The translations under genes were made by a program, and so were the position numbers. A DNA stretch of 64,000 nt from Pelagibacterales bacterium SAG-MED28. Lineage in GTDB: Bacteria; Pseudomonadota; Alphaproteobacteria; Pelagibacterales; Pelagibacteraceae. The notes beneath the pieces are model-generated. The model did not search any database, was not told the origin of the DNA, and was given only the letters and a program-made list of their open reading frames with translations. Position 1 is the stretch's first letter. Every line of letters starts with the position of its first letter. The stretch lies in assembly GCA_014653835.1 (NCBI GenBank), contig JACWDY010000001.1, positions 186,001 through 250,000 of the forward strand, written 5' to 3'. Below, piece after piece: positions 25,493 to 33,950 of this stretch.

Positions 25493-26434
25493 ATGAGTTT
25501 TGAGTCTTTTAAAACAGTGCTTACTATTGGTTTATCTGTAGGAATTATTTATGGATTGGTAGCTCTAGGTATTTCATTAATTTATACAGGTTTAGATGTT
25601 GTTAATTTTTCCCATGGTGAATTTTTTATGATTGGAGCCTTTGCTGGCCTAACCATGTTCAATATTTTGGGAAATCAAGATTGGATTTTTAATTTATTTC
25701 CTGAAGCTTATGGTTGGATTATTTATGTAATTTGTCTTTTTACAGCATTTGTATCGATGGGATTATTCGGTGTTTTTATTGAAAGAATTTTTCTAAGACC
25801 ACTTACAAAAAAAGGTGGTGGTTACACGGTTGCAGGAATGGGAATAATTATTTGTGGTTTTGGTCTTTCAGTTGTTTTAATTAATGTTGCCTATTTAATT
25901 TGGAACCCAGTTGCTAAACCTTTTCCAGCTGAGCTTGGCCTTCCAATGGAAATTGGGGGAATATTTTTACCCATCACTTATGTATGGATGATTATTGTGG
26001 GTTTATTTGTTGCTGGAGGTCTTTGGGTATTTTTAAATAAAACAAAAATGGGTTTAGGTATACGGGCTGTAGCATTTTCAAAAGATGTTTCAAATCTTGT
26101 TGGAATTAATGTTCCTTTGTATATCTCAATAATTTTTGGTATCGCTTGTGCGATAGCTGGTATAGGAGGAACTTTAGTTGGACCTACATATCAAGTTGTT
26201 GTTTTTATGGGTTACATAATTTTAATGAAAGCTTTTGCTGCTGCTGTAGTTGGCGGCTTTGGTAATTTACCTGGGGCAATTGTAGGAGGCTTCACTGTCG
26301 GAATTTTTGAGACAGCTTCCTCTTTTTATGTTTCTGGAAGTCACAAAGATTTATATGCATTCTTATTAATGATTATAGTTCTTATGATCAAACCAACTGG
26401 TTTCTTTGGTGTACAAGTAAAAATGAAAGCTTAA
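25493..26434 (+). CDS. Branched-chain-type ABC transporter permease (LivH-like)
   Basis: A 313-residue permease with LivH landmarks: GLSVGIIYGLVALGISLIYTGLD, VNFSHGEFFMIGAF, RAVAFSKDVSNLVGINV and AVVGGFGNLPGAIVGGF. ATG 25493 gives the usual family N-terminus, but a good Shine-Dalgarno (GAGGAG) lies about 60 bp upstream, not here. In-frame sequence is open back to that site with only an ATT codon as possible start, so a longer N-terminus cannot be excluded. The stop overlaps the PanE-like start as TAATG. Confidence 0.9.
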   Translation: MSFESFKTVLTIGLSVGIIYGLVALGISLIYTGLDVVNFSHGEFFMIGAFAGLTMFNILGNQDWIFNLFPEAYGWIIYVICLFTAFVSMGLFGVFIERIFLRPLTKKGGGYTVAGMGIIICGFGLSVVLINVAYLIWNPVAKPFPAELGLPMEIGGIFLPITYVWMIIVGLFVAGGLWVFLNKTKMGLGIRAVAFSKDVSNLVGINVPLYISIIFGIACAIAGIGGTLVGPTYQVVVFMGYIILMKAFAAAVVGGFGNLPGAIVGGFTVGIFETASSFYVSGSHKDLYAFLLMIIVLMIKPTGFFGVQVKMKA

Positions 26435-27378
26435 TGATTAAAAAAGATACAAAAGTAGCTGTATTGGGCGCTGGAGCAATGGGTTGTTTGTTCGGAGGCT
26501 TATTAGCAGAAAAAGGTCTTGATGTTGTTCTGATAGATGTTTGGAAAGAACATGTTAAAGAAATTAATTCAAAAGGTTTAAAAATGATGGGTCATGGTGG
26601 TGACCGAATTATAAAAATTAAAGCTACAACTGAACCTCAAAAACTTAGTGAAGTAGATGCAATTATTGTAATGTGTAAAGCTACTGCATTAAAAACAGCA
26701 CTTACAAACGCAAAAAATATTATCGGATACAAGACAATGTTGATGTCTTTTCAAAACGGTATAGGGCACGAAGAAATAATGCAAGAAATTGCAGGAAAAG
26801 AAAAAGTTTTAGGCGGATCTACAACTCAAGCTGCGAGTGTGCAAGGTCCTGGGATAATTCAAAATCATGCAAGTTTACCCTCATGGATTGGTGAATACGA
26901 CGGAGGCGCAAGTGAGAGAGTAAAAGATTTAGCAGAAACCTTTACTGCTTATGGTTTGGAAACATTGACTGAGGAGAATATTAAAAAGAGAAAATGGATG
27001 AAATTATTTGCTCTTACAGCTATTGGACCGCTATCTGCTATCTTTGATTTGCACCACACAGATTTATACATCTCTAATAAAAATCAAGTAATGTCTAGAA
27101 AATTGGGCAAGGACATCATACTTGAGACAAGAAATGTTGCAAAGGCGGATGGAGTTGATGTTACAGAAGATGAGTGTTTAGATATGTTCAATCGAATTGT
27201 AGATTCTAGACAGACAAATAAATCTTCAATGGCATTTGATGTTTTGAAAAAAAGAGCTTCTGAAATTGATTTCATTAGTGGTGCTGTTTCTAGAATAGGT
27301 AAAAGGCACGGAGTGAAAACACCTTTAAATGATCTTATGTATAATATTATTAAAATTAAAGAGGGAATGTATACTTAA
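26434..27378 (+). CDS. Ketopantoate reductase-family (PanE-like) NAD(P)-dependent reductase
   Basis: A 314-residue protein with the N-terminal dinucleotide-binding motif AVLGAGAMGCLFGGLLAEKG, FQNGIGHEE, GGSTTQAASVQGPGIIQN, a catalytic Lys region (KKRKWMKLFALTAIGPLSAI) and the C-terminal helical ApbA_C domain. PanE reduces 2-dehydropantoate to pantoate, but many relatives reduce other 2-oxo acids. Its operon (ABC permease before, acyl-CoA synthetase after) points to catabolism over vitamin B5 synthesis; panC and panD are not here. Confidence 0.8.
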   Translation: MIKKDTKVAVLGAGAMGCLFGGLLAEKGLDVVLIDVWKEHVKEINSKGLKMMGHGGDRIIKIKATTEPQKLSEVDAIIVMCKATALKTALTNAKNIIGYKTMLMSFQNGIGHEEIMQEIAGKEKVLGGSTTQAASVQGPGIIQNHASLPSWIGEYDGGASERVKDLAETFTAYGLETLTEENIKKRKWMKLFALTAIGPLSAIFDLHHTDLYISNKNQVMSRKLGKDIILETRNVAKADGVDVTEDECLDMFNRIVDSRQTNKSSMAFDVLKKRASEIDFISGAVSRIGKRHGVKTPLNDLMYNIIKIKEGMYT

Positions 27379-27384
27379 ATATAC

Positions 27385-29301
27385 ATGAGTAATGAAATCG
27401 TCTGGTCTCCTCCAGAAGAAATAGTAAAGAATTCAAAATTAACCAAATTTTTAAAATTTTGTAAGTTAAGCGACTATGATGAACTTGAAAAAAAAAGTTA
27501 TGCTGATCCTGGTTGGCTTTGGGACAATGTTATTAAATTTTCTGATCTAAAATTTTATCAATCCTATGAGAAAATCATGGATGAGAGTAAAGGAGCACCG
27601 TGGACAAAATGGTGTGTGGGTGGAAAAACTAACATTGTTCTTAATTGTATTGATCGGCATAAAGAAAAAAAATTCTTTAGCGAAACTTTTATATTTTCAG
27701 AAAAAGAGGATGGCACTAAAGGTTCAATTACCTATGAGGAATTTAATAAGCAAATCTCTAAAGTAGGTAATGCTCTTAAGATTAATGGTTTTCAAAAAGG
27801 TGATGTGATTGCACTCTATATGCCTCAATTTATAGAAACCTACATTGCTTATTTTGCGATTTTAAAAATCGGTTGTATCGTTCTTCCATTATTTTCTGGT
27901 TACGGTTCTAATGCTGTAGTTGAGAGATTAAATATTGCAAATGCAAAAGGTATTTTTACGGTAGAAAAGACTTTTAGAAAAGGAAAAGAAATAAAGATGT
28001 TTGATCTTATCAAAAATGATTTGGATCAAGTGAATTCTTTAAAAAAAGTTTTTTTATTAGGTGATGAAAAAGGTAAAAAAATTTTTAATTGGGAAAATTT
28101 TAAAAATGTTTCAGATAAATTAAAGACTGAAGAAATGGAGGCTGAAGACCCAGCGATAATTCATTTTACATCTGGGACTACTGGTAAACCTAAAGGGTGT
28201 GTGTATACACATATTGGTTTAGTGACTAAGATGTCTTTCGATGAGGGAGTTTTAGCAGATTTTAAACAAAGTGATGTTCATTTATGTATGGCGGATATGG
28301 GATGGATGGTTGGCTCTAAATCTGCAACTATCGCCTCGTCTCACGGTGCAAAAATGTTAATTGCAGAGGGTGTTCCAGATTTTCCTGACGAAATTAGATT
28401 TTGGAAATTAATAGAAAAATATAAAGTATCTTGGACTGAATTATCTCCAGCATTAATTAGAGCTCAAATGATTAAAGACAAAAATTTATTTAAAGATATA
28501 GATTTAAGTTCGCTTAGGATTATCTGTACTGGTGGTGAACCTTGGACTGAGAAACCTTGGAAATGGTTATTTGATTTTATTGGTAAATCAAAAGTTCCTA
28601 TAATGAATTCAGCAGGTGGGACTGAAGTATCTGGTTCTATACTTCATTGTTGTTTACATAGACCTTTTAAAGTTGGTTCTTTTAATGCGCCTATTCCCGG
28701 AATGAGTCCAGGAATTATTACTAATGATGGAAAAGAGGTAGAAGTAAATCAGATGGGTGAATTAATAATGAAAAAGTCATCCATTGGTTTAACTAAAAGT
28801 TTATGGGATGATGATGATCGTTATATAAATAATTATTGGATGGTAATAAAAAACTTTTGGGTACATGGAGATTTAGCTAGTAGAGATAAAGATGGCCATT
28901 GGTATCTTCATGGTCGGTCTGATGACACAATAAAAGTTTCAGGAAAAAGAATAGGTCCTTCTGAATTAGAGAGTGTTGTTGTTAAAAGTGGACAAGTTAA
29001 AGAAGTAGCTGCGGTAGGTATTCCTGATGAGAGTAAAGGATCTAAAATTATACTGTCCATAGTTCCTTTAGCTGGAAAAGACGGACTAAAAGCTGATTTT
29101 TTTGCTGATTTAATCATTAAAGATTTAGGGAAGTCGTTTAAGCCTGATAAAATAATATTTGTAAAAGATTTACCTAAAACTCGAAATATGAAAATAATGA
29201 GAAGGGTTATAAAATCTTGTTTAACAAATGAGGATCCTGGAGATGTTTCTACTTTACTTAATCCGGAATCCGTTGAGGAGATAAAACAGCATGCAATTTA
29301 A
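27385..29301 (+). CDS. AMP-forming acyl-CoA synthetase (acetyl/acetoacetyl-CoA synthetase-like)
   Basis: A 638-residue adenylate-forming ligase. N-terminal WSPPEEIVKNSKLTKFLKF and the DPGWLWDNVI and NIVLNCIDRH elements match the Acs/acetoacetyl-CoA synthetase branch. The AMP-binding P-loop is IHFTSGTTGKPKGCVYTH; later come NSAGGTEVSG, HGDLASRDKDGHWYLHGRSDD, IKVSGKRIGPSELESVV and the C-terminal lysine region KTRNMKIMRRVI. It would activate the imported carboxylate to its CoA thioester; the substrate is not determinable. Its 3' end overlaps the crotonase gene by 11 bp. Confidence 0.88.
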   Translation: MSNEIVWSPPEEIVKNSKLTKFLKFCKLSDYDELEKKSYADPGWLWDNVIKFSDLKFYQSYEKIMDESKGAPWTKWCVGGKTNIVLNCIDRHKEKKFFSETFIFSEKEDGTKGSITYEEFNKQISKVGNALKINGFQKGDVIALYMPQFIETYIAYFAILKIGCIVLPLFSGYGSNAVVERLNIANAKGIFTVEKTFRKGKEIKMFDLIKNDLDQVNSLKKVFLLGDEKGKKIFNWENFKNVSDKLKTEEMEAEDPAIIHFTSGTTGKPKGCVYTHIGLVTKMSFDEGVLADFKQSDVHLCMADMGWMVGSKSATIASSHGAKMLIAEGVPDFPDEIRFWKLIEKYKVSWTELSPALIRAQMIKDKNLFKDIDLSSLRIICTGGEPWTEKPWKWLFDFIGKSKVPIMNSAGGTEVSGSILHCCLHRPFKVGSFNAPIPGMSPGIITNDGKEVEVNQMGELIMKKSSIGLTKSLWDDDDRYINNYWMVIKNFWVHGDLASRDKDGHWYLHGRSDDTIKVSGKRIGPSELESVVVKSGQVKEVAAVGIPDESKGSKIILSIVPLAGKDGLKADFFADLIIKDLGKSFKPDKIIFVKDLPKTRNMKIMRRVIKSCLTNEDPGDVSTLLNPESVEEIKQHAI

Positions 29302-30061
29302 AGATATTCTTTATGAAGTTAAAGATGATTATGCTCATGTAACAATTAATAGACCTAAAGTTCTCAATGCTTTTACTCCCGCCACACTTCAAGAATTGAA
29401 GACCGCTTTAGATACAGCCGAAAAAGACAAAGAAGTTGGTGTGATAATATTATCGGGTTCAGGCGATAGAGCTTTTTGCTCTGGTGGAGATATGAACTGG
29501 GAAAGTTCTAAGGAATTTCAAGATCATGAATACGAATTTCATATTCATCTAACAAAATGTAGTAAACCAATAATTGCTAAAGTCGATGGTTACGCTATTG
29601 GAGGAGGAAATCATATGGCCTATTTTTGTGATCTCACTATCGCTAGTGAAAATTCTATTTTTGGACAGAACGGCCCCAGAGTAGGATCTCCAGCTGGTGG
29701 CGCTATTGTAGCTCACTCAACAAATATTTTAGGTCACAAACGTGCTAGAGAAATGTGGATGACCTGTAAAAGATATTCAGCAAAAGAAATGCTGGATTGG
29801 GGTTTAATAAATTCTGTAGTTAAGAGAGAAAAATTAGACGACGAGGTAAAAAAATATGGTGATGAAATTTTAAAAGCTGCTCCTACATGTTTAAAAATAT
29901 TAAAAGCAAGTTTTAGAAAACAATTTGATGAAATACTAAAGATTACTCAAAAAAGTATGGTAGATGAGGTTTCTCCCAACTATTTCAAAACTGGAGAACA
30001 AGCTGAGGGTGCAAAAGCTTTTTTAGAAAAAAGAAAGCCTAATTTCAAAAAATTTCGTTAA
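29291..30061 (+). CDS. Crotonase-family enzyme resembling BadI/MenB
   Basis: A 256-residue enoyl-CoA hydratase/isomerase-fold protein with oxyanion-hole segments DRAFCSGGDMNW and YAIGGGNHMAYFCDLTIAS, and FGQNGPRVGSPAGGAIVAH. The pattern QFKDILYEV at the start, MxCKRYSAKEM in the middle and EGAKAFLEKRKPNFKKFR at the end closely recalls 2-ketocyclohexanecarboxyl-CoA hydrolase (BadI), which opens a ring by retro-Claisen (Dieckmann) cleavage, and MenB. It follows the acyl-CoA synthetase (11-bp overlap) and precedes the enolase-superfamily gene (TAATG). Confidence 0.85.
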   Translation: MQFKDILYEVKDDYAHVTINRPKVLNAFTPATLQELKTALDTAEKDKEVGVIILSGSGDRAFCSGGDMNWESSKEFQDHEYEFHIHLTKCSKPIIAKVDGYAIGGGNHMAYFCDLTIASENSIFGQNGPRVGSPAGGAIVAHSTNILGHKRAREMWMTCKRYSAKEMLDWGLINSVVKREKLDDEVKKYGDEILKAAPTCLKILKASFRKQFDEILKITQKSMVDEVSPNYFKTGEQAEGAKAFLEKRKPNFKKFR

Positions 30062-31149
30062 TGAAAATTAAATCAATCAAAGCAATAACTTTGAGCATGC
30101 CTTTCAGTCATGGTGGAAAAAAAGTAATTTTTCATGGCAAAGAGTGGAAAAGTTTAGAGTTTAACATTGTTAAAGTAGAAACTAATAAGGGTGTTACAGG
30201 TTGGGGTGAAGCATTTGGTTACACTAGTTGGAAGTCAGTGAAAATTGCGATTGAAGATATGGTTGCTCCCCTGCTCATTGGTAAAGATATGGCTGACATA
30301 CCAAAATTACTTTTAACTTTACAAAAATCTTTACATTTATTTGGGCGTTACGGAATTACTATGTTTGCAATTTCTGGAGTAGAAATAGCCTTGTGGGATG
30401 CTTTAGGTAAGGAAAAAAATAAACCTATTCATGAATTATTAGGTAAAAAAAATAATGATCTTTTTAAAGCTTATTCAAGTTTATTTAGATATGGAGACCC
30501 AAAGATTATAGAACAAAAATGTAAACAATCATTAGATGATGGCTATCAAGCAATTAAGTTACATGAAATTGAAAATGATTGTATTGAAGCTGGGAGAAAA
30601 GGAACAGGAAATCTTCCTTTAATGCTAGATACAAATTGTCCTTGGACTTACGAGGAAACACTTTCAAAAAAAGAATTTTTAAAAAAAATGAAATTAACTT
30701 GGCTTGAAGAACCAGTTTATCCTCCAGAAGATTACGAAACACTTGCTGAACTAAAGAAAGAACTAGAAATACCAATAGCCTGCGGTGAAAACGCATGCAC
30801 AGAGTTTGAATTTAAATCAATGATTAATCAAGAAGCAGTAAGCTATGTGCAGCCATCCGTTATAAAAGTTGGTGGTATATATGAGATGTTTAAAATTATA
30901 AAATTTGCTGAGACAAATAATATATCAGTGATGCCACATACTGCTTACTTTGGACCAGGTTTCTTAGCTACATTGCAGCTAGCTGCTTTGATGCAAAGAG
31001 ATACTTATATTGAACGATTTTATCTTGATATAGATCAAGAATTCTACCCAAACTTTAAAAAGACAATTAATGGAAAATTCAAACTTCCAACGGGTCCGGG
31101 TCTTGGAATTGATTTTGATCATAAAAAATTAAGTAAATATGAGATATAG
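30061..31149 (+). CDS. Mandelate racemase/muconate lactonizing enzyme (enolase superfamily)
   Basis: A 362-residue protein: N-terminal capping domain (TNKGVTGWGEAFG), then a modified TIM barrel. The metal ligands fit D190 (LPLMLDTNC), E216/E217 (WLEEPVYPPE) and E243 (CGENACTEFE). The base K166 lies in IKLHE, where the second position of KxK is His168. H293 (MPHTAYFGPG) is present, but its usual Asp partner in QPD is Ser266 (VQPSVIKVGG). Members dehydrate, racemise or isomerise carboxylates by proton abstraction. The altered dyad suggests an uncommon substrate. Confidence 0.85.
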   Translation: MKIKSIKAITLSMPFSHGGKKVIFHGKEWKSLEFNIVKVETNKGVTGWGEAFGYTSWKSVKIAIEDMVAPLLIGKDMADIPKLLLTLQKSLHLFGRYGITMFAISGVEIALWDALGKEKNKPIHELLGKKNNDLFKAYSSLFRYGDPKIIEQKCKQSLDDGYQAIKLHEIENDCIEAGRKGTGNLPLMLDTNCPWTYEETLSKKEFLKKMKLTWLEEPVYPPEDYETLAELKKELEIPIACGENACTEFEFKSMINQEAVSYVQPSVIKVGGIYEMFKIIKFAETNNISVMPHTAYFGPGFLATLQLAALMQRDTYIERFYLDIDQEFYPNFKKTINGKFKLPTGPGLGIDFDHKKLSKYEI

Positions 31150-31789
31150 ATCAGTTTTATTTGTTCCTGGTCATGAAGAAAAAAAAATCAGAAAAGCATA
31201 TACTCTAAATCCTGACTTAATTGTTATCGACTTAGAATCAACAGTGCCGGATCAAGAAAAAGATAATGCAAAAAAAATTATTCAAACTTGTAATGTAAAT
31301 AAAAAAAAAACATATATTAGAATAAATTCTAGTAATGATTTATCCTTTGTTTGTGATGAAAAATTTATCGGGATATTTTTACCTTTTACAGAAAGCAAAG
31401 AGCAATTATTGTCAATCGATAGTCAATTGAAAAAAATTGAAAAATTTAAAACAGATATTATCCCTATTATTGAAAGTCAAAAAGGTTTAAACAATCTTCA
31501 AGCAATTTGTAATTTTGATGAGAGAGTTAAAATTATTTCATTTGGTTCTCATGATTTAGCAAAATCAATTAATCTAAAAGTCTCTGAAAATGAAGATGAA
31601 ATTTTAAAATACAGAAAATTGATTACTAAATTTTCTAAAAAACCGATAGATACTTCTTATCTTAATTTTAAAGATATAGATGGTTTCAAGAAGTCTTGTA
31701 AGATAGTTAAAGATTTAGGTTTTGGTGGAAAAGCATGTATTCACCCAAATCAAATTGAAATATCAAACGAAATATTTAATGAAAAATAA
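31139..31789 (+). CDS. CitE/HpcH-HpaI-like aldolase or lyase
   Basis: A 216-residue, short member of the citrate lyase beta-subunit-like TIM barrels. Landmarks: RSVLFVPGHEEKKIRKA, LIVIDLESTVPDQEKDNA, YIRINS, IIPIIESQKGL (metal-ligand Glu), IISFGSHDLAKSI and GGKACIHPNQIE. Relatives cleave or form malyl-CoA, citramalyl-CoA or citrate-type bonds with Mg. Within this operon it could release a 2-oxo acid or acyl-CoA product. It overlaps both neighbours by 11 bp. Confidence 0.82.
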   Translation: MRYRSVLFVPGHEEKKIRKAYTLNPDLIVIDLESTVPDQEKDNAKKIIQTCNVNKKKTYIRINSSNDLSFVCDEKFIGIFLPFTESKEQLLSIDSQLKKIEKFKTDIIPIIESQKGLNNLQAICNFDERVKIISFGSHDLAKSINLKVSENEDEILKYRKLITKFSKKPIDTSYLNFKDIDGFKKSCKIVKDLGFGGKACIHPNQIEISNEIFNEK

Positions 31790-32819
31790 AATTAAAATTG
31801 CTGTAGTTGGTATCGGCCTAATGGGTAATCAGCATTTAAAGGCTATTCACTTAAGTAAAAAGGCAAAACTTCATTCAATTGTTGACATTAATAAGAATTC
31901 GAAACTCCATGCCAAAAAATTTAAAGTACCATTTTATAAAACTTCTACAGACCTACTTAAAAACAAAAAACCTGATGCAGTCATTGTAGCTACCCCTAAT
32001 CAATTTCATGAAAAACATACTATTAGTTTTTTAAATGCTAAAATTCCAGTTCTCTTGGAAAAGCCTATTTCAAATAATATACAAAAAGCAAAAAAGATTA
32101 TAAATAGTGCAAAAAAAAATAAAACACATCTATTAATTGGTTATCACAGAAGACATAATTCAATCGTAACAAACGTAAAAAAGAAAATTGACTCTGGCAA
32201 ATTAGGTAAAATTGTAGCTGGTAATGTGATGTGCTGGTTATATAAAAATAAAGATTGGTATAAAGAAAAATGGAGAATTAGAAAAGGTGGCGGTCCATTA
32301 GGGATAAACTTAGTTCATGATATTGATTTAATTTGTTATTTGCTTGGTCCCATTCAATTTGTTCAAGCCTCTACATCTAATAAAATTAGAAAATACGACA
32401 TTGAAGATACGGCCATAGTAAATTTTACTTTTAAATCCGGTGCATTATGCACTCTAAGTGTTTCAGACACTATTGTGGGTCCTTGGAGCTATGAATTAAC
32501 AGCTGGTGAAAATCCTGCTTACCCAATAACCAATCAATCAGCATACTACATTGGTGGTACAAAGGGCTCTATTCAATTTCCAAATTTAAAACATTGGTTC
32601 AACAAAGGTGAGAGAAGTTGGTGGAAACCTATATTTCATAAAGATATGAATATTAGATTAAGTAGATTCACTTTAATAAATCAAATCAACCATTTATGTG
32701 ATGTCGTACTTAATAAAACTAAGCCAAAAGTAACGGGTGATGACGGCTTGCAATCTTTAAAAATATTTGATGCAATACTTAAAAGCACTAAATCAGGAAA
32801 AAAAATAAAAATTAATTAA
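31779..32819 (+). CDS. Gfo/Idh/MocA-family oxidoreductase (1 of 3)
   Basis: The listed ORF begins at 31722, but ATG 31779 (MKNKIKIAVVGIGLMGNQHL) is the family-like start and gives 346 residues and an 11-bp overlap with the upstream gene. The Rossmann domain shows VVGIGLMGNQH, ATPNQFHEKH and the LLEKPISNN motif with the catalytic Lys; the C-terminal sheet domain has GGGPLGINLVHDIDLICYLLG. Members oxidise or reduce sugars, cyclitols or related polyols with NAD(P). First of three consecutive family genes. Confidence 0.85.
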   Translation: MKNKIKIAVVGIGLMGNQHLKAIHLSKKAKLHSIVDINKNSKLHAKKFKVPFYKTSTDLLKNKKPDAVIVATPNQFHEKHTISFLNAKIPVLLEKPISNNIQKAKKIINSAKKNKTHLLIGYHRRHNSIVTNVKKKIDSGKLGKIVAGNVMCWLYKNKDWYKEKWRIRKGGGPLGINLVHDIDLICYLLGPIQFVQASTSNKIRKYDIEDTAIVNFTFKSGALCTLSVSDTIVGPWSYELTAGENPAYPITNQSAYYIGGTKGSIQFPNLKHWFNKGERSWWKPIFHKDMNIRLSRFTLINQINHLCDVVLNKTKPKVTGDDGLQSLKIFDAILKSTKSGKKIKIN

Positions 32820-33950
32820 ATGAAAAAACTAAGATTGGGTATCGTTGGTGGGGGTCCTGGATCTTGGATAGGTCATGTTCATAGAATTGCATCACGTTTT
32901 GATGACAAATATGAAATAGTTGCAGGTGTATTTTCAAGAAATTTTAAAGTTAATCAATCATTTGGTGTAAGCATAGGTATCAATAAAAATAGATGCTACA
33001 AAGATTTTAAACAACTTTGCGATAAAGAAAAAAAAAGAAAAGATGGCATAGAAGTAATAGCAATTATGACACCTCCGGGAAGTCATCAAGTAATAGCAGA
33101 ACTTTTCATTAAAAATAACATACATGTCATATCAGATAAGCCCTTTGCAGGCACACTTCCGCAGGCTAAAAAACTTTACAAAACTATAATTCAAAATAAG
33201 AAAATAGTTTACGGTTTGACACATAATTATTCTGCTTACCCAATGGTAAGACATGCTAAAAAATTAATAGAAGATAAAAAACTGGGAAATGTCGAGTATA
33301 TAAATGTAGAATATGTTCAAGATTGGTCTAATGGTGTCAAAGTTACTGCTAAAAATGCTAAAAAAGTTTTTAGATGGAAATTAGATAAAAAAATTGCAGG
33401 TGTATCAACAGTATTAAATGAAATAGGTTCTCATGCTTATCATCTTTGCAACTATATAACTGGCCTCGAAGGTAAATCTTTATTTGCAGATATAAAAAAG
33501 TATTCTAAAAAAATTAAATTTGATACTAATGCACAGGTTTTCATAAATTATGAAAATGGTGCCAAAGGATTATTTTGGGCTTCAACTACTGCGAAAGGTG
33601 GAATTTATGGTCTTAGAATTAGAGTGTTTGGATCAAAAGGAAGCCTCGAGTGGGTTCAGAATGATCCGAATTATTTAAAATATAGCAGCGAAACCGGCGC
33701 AACAAAAATTTTAGAAAGAGGTTTTAATGAAAGTAATTTTTCTAAATCTTTTTCAAGGATTAAATATGGTCACCCTGAAGGGTATTTAAGTGCTTTTTCT
33801 AATCTATATAAAGAAATTGCATTAAAGATAAATCTAAAGAAATCTAAGAAAAGATTTTATTTTCCAACTGCCTATGAAGGTCTGCTTACTGCAAAGTTTA
33901 TTGATGGTTGTGTAAAATCCTCTTCAAAAAAAAAATGGGTACAATTTTAA
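32820..33950 (+). CDS. Gfo/Idh/MocA-family oxidoreductase (2 of 3)
   Basis: A 376-residue protein beginning LGIVGGGPGSWIGHVHRIASR, with MTPPGSHQVIAELF, and ISDKPFAGTLPQA where EKP is DKP. The YVQDWSNG and GEIGSHAYHL-like NEIGSHAYHLCNYITGL segments are typical of a longer subgroup, near the inositol/glucose dehydrogenase-like and YcjS-type proteins. Zero-base gaps to both neighbours show tight co-expression. The substrate is unknown. Confidence 0.85.
   Translation: MKKLRLGIVGGGPGSWIGHVHRIASRFDDKYEIVAGVFSRNFKVNQSFGVSIGINKNRCYKDFKQLCDKEKKRKDGIEVIAIMTPPGSHQVIAELFIKNNIHVISDKPFAGTLPQAKKLYKTIIQNKKIVYGLTHNYSAYPMVRHAKKLIEDKKLGNVEYINVEYVQDWSNGVKVTAKNAKKVFRWKLDKKIAGVSTVLNEIGSHAYHLCNYITGLEGKSLFADIKKYSKKIKFDTNAQVFINYENGAKGLFWASTTAKGGIYGLRIRVFGSKGSLEWVQNDPNYLKYSSETGATKILERGFNESNFSKSFSRIKYGHPEGYLSAFSNLYKEIALKINLKKSKKRFYFPTAYEGLLTAKFIDGCVKSSSKKKWVQF

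Noticed and set aside
27385-31149. Classic anaerobic cyclohexanecarboxylate (bad/ali) pathway
   Set aside because: A BadI-like gene and an acyl-CoA synthetase are present, but no acyl-CoA dehydrogenase or clear BadH lies in the array, so only a partial resemblance is claimed.
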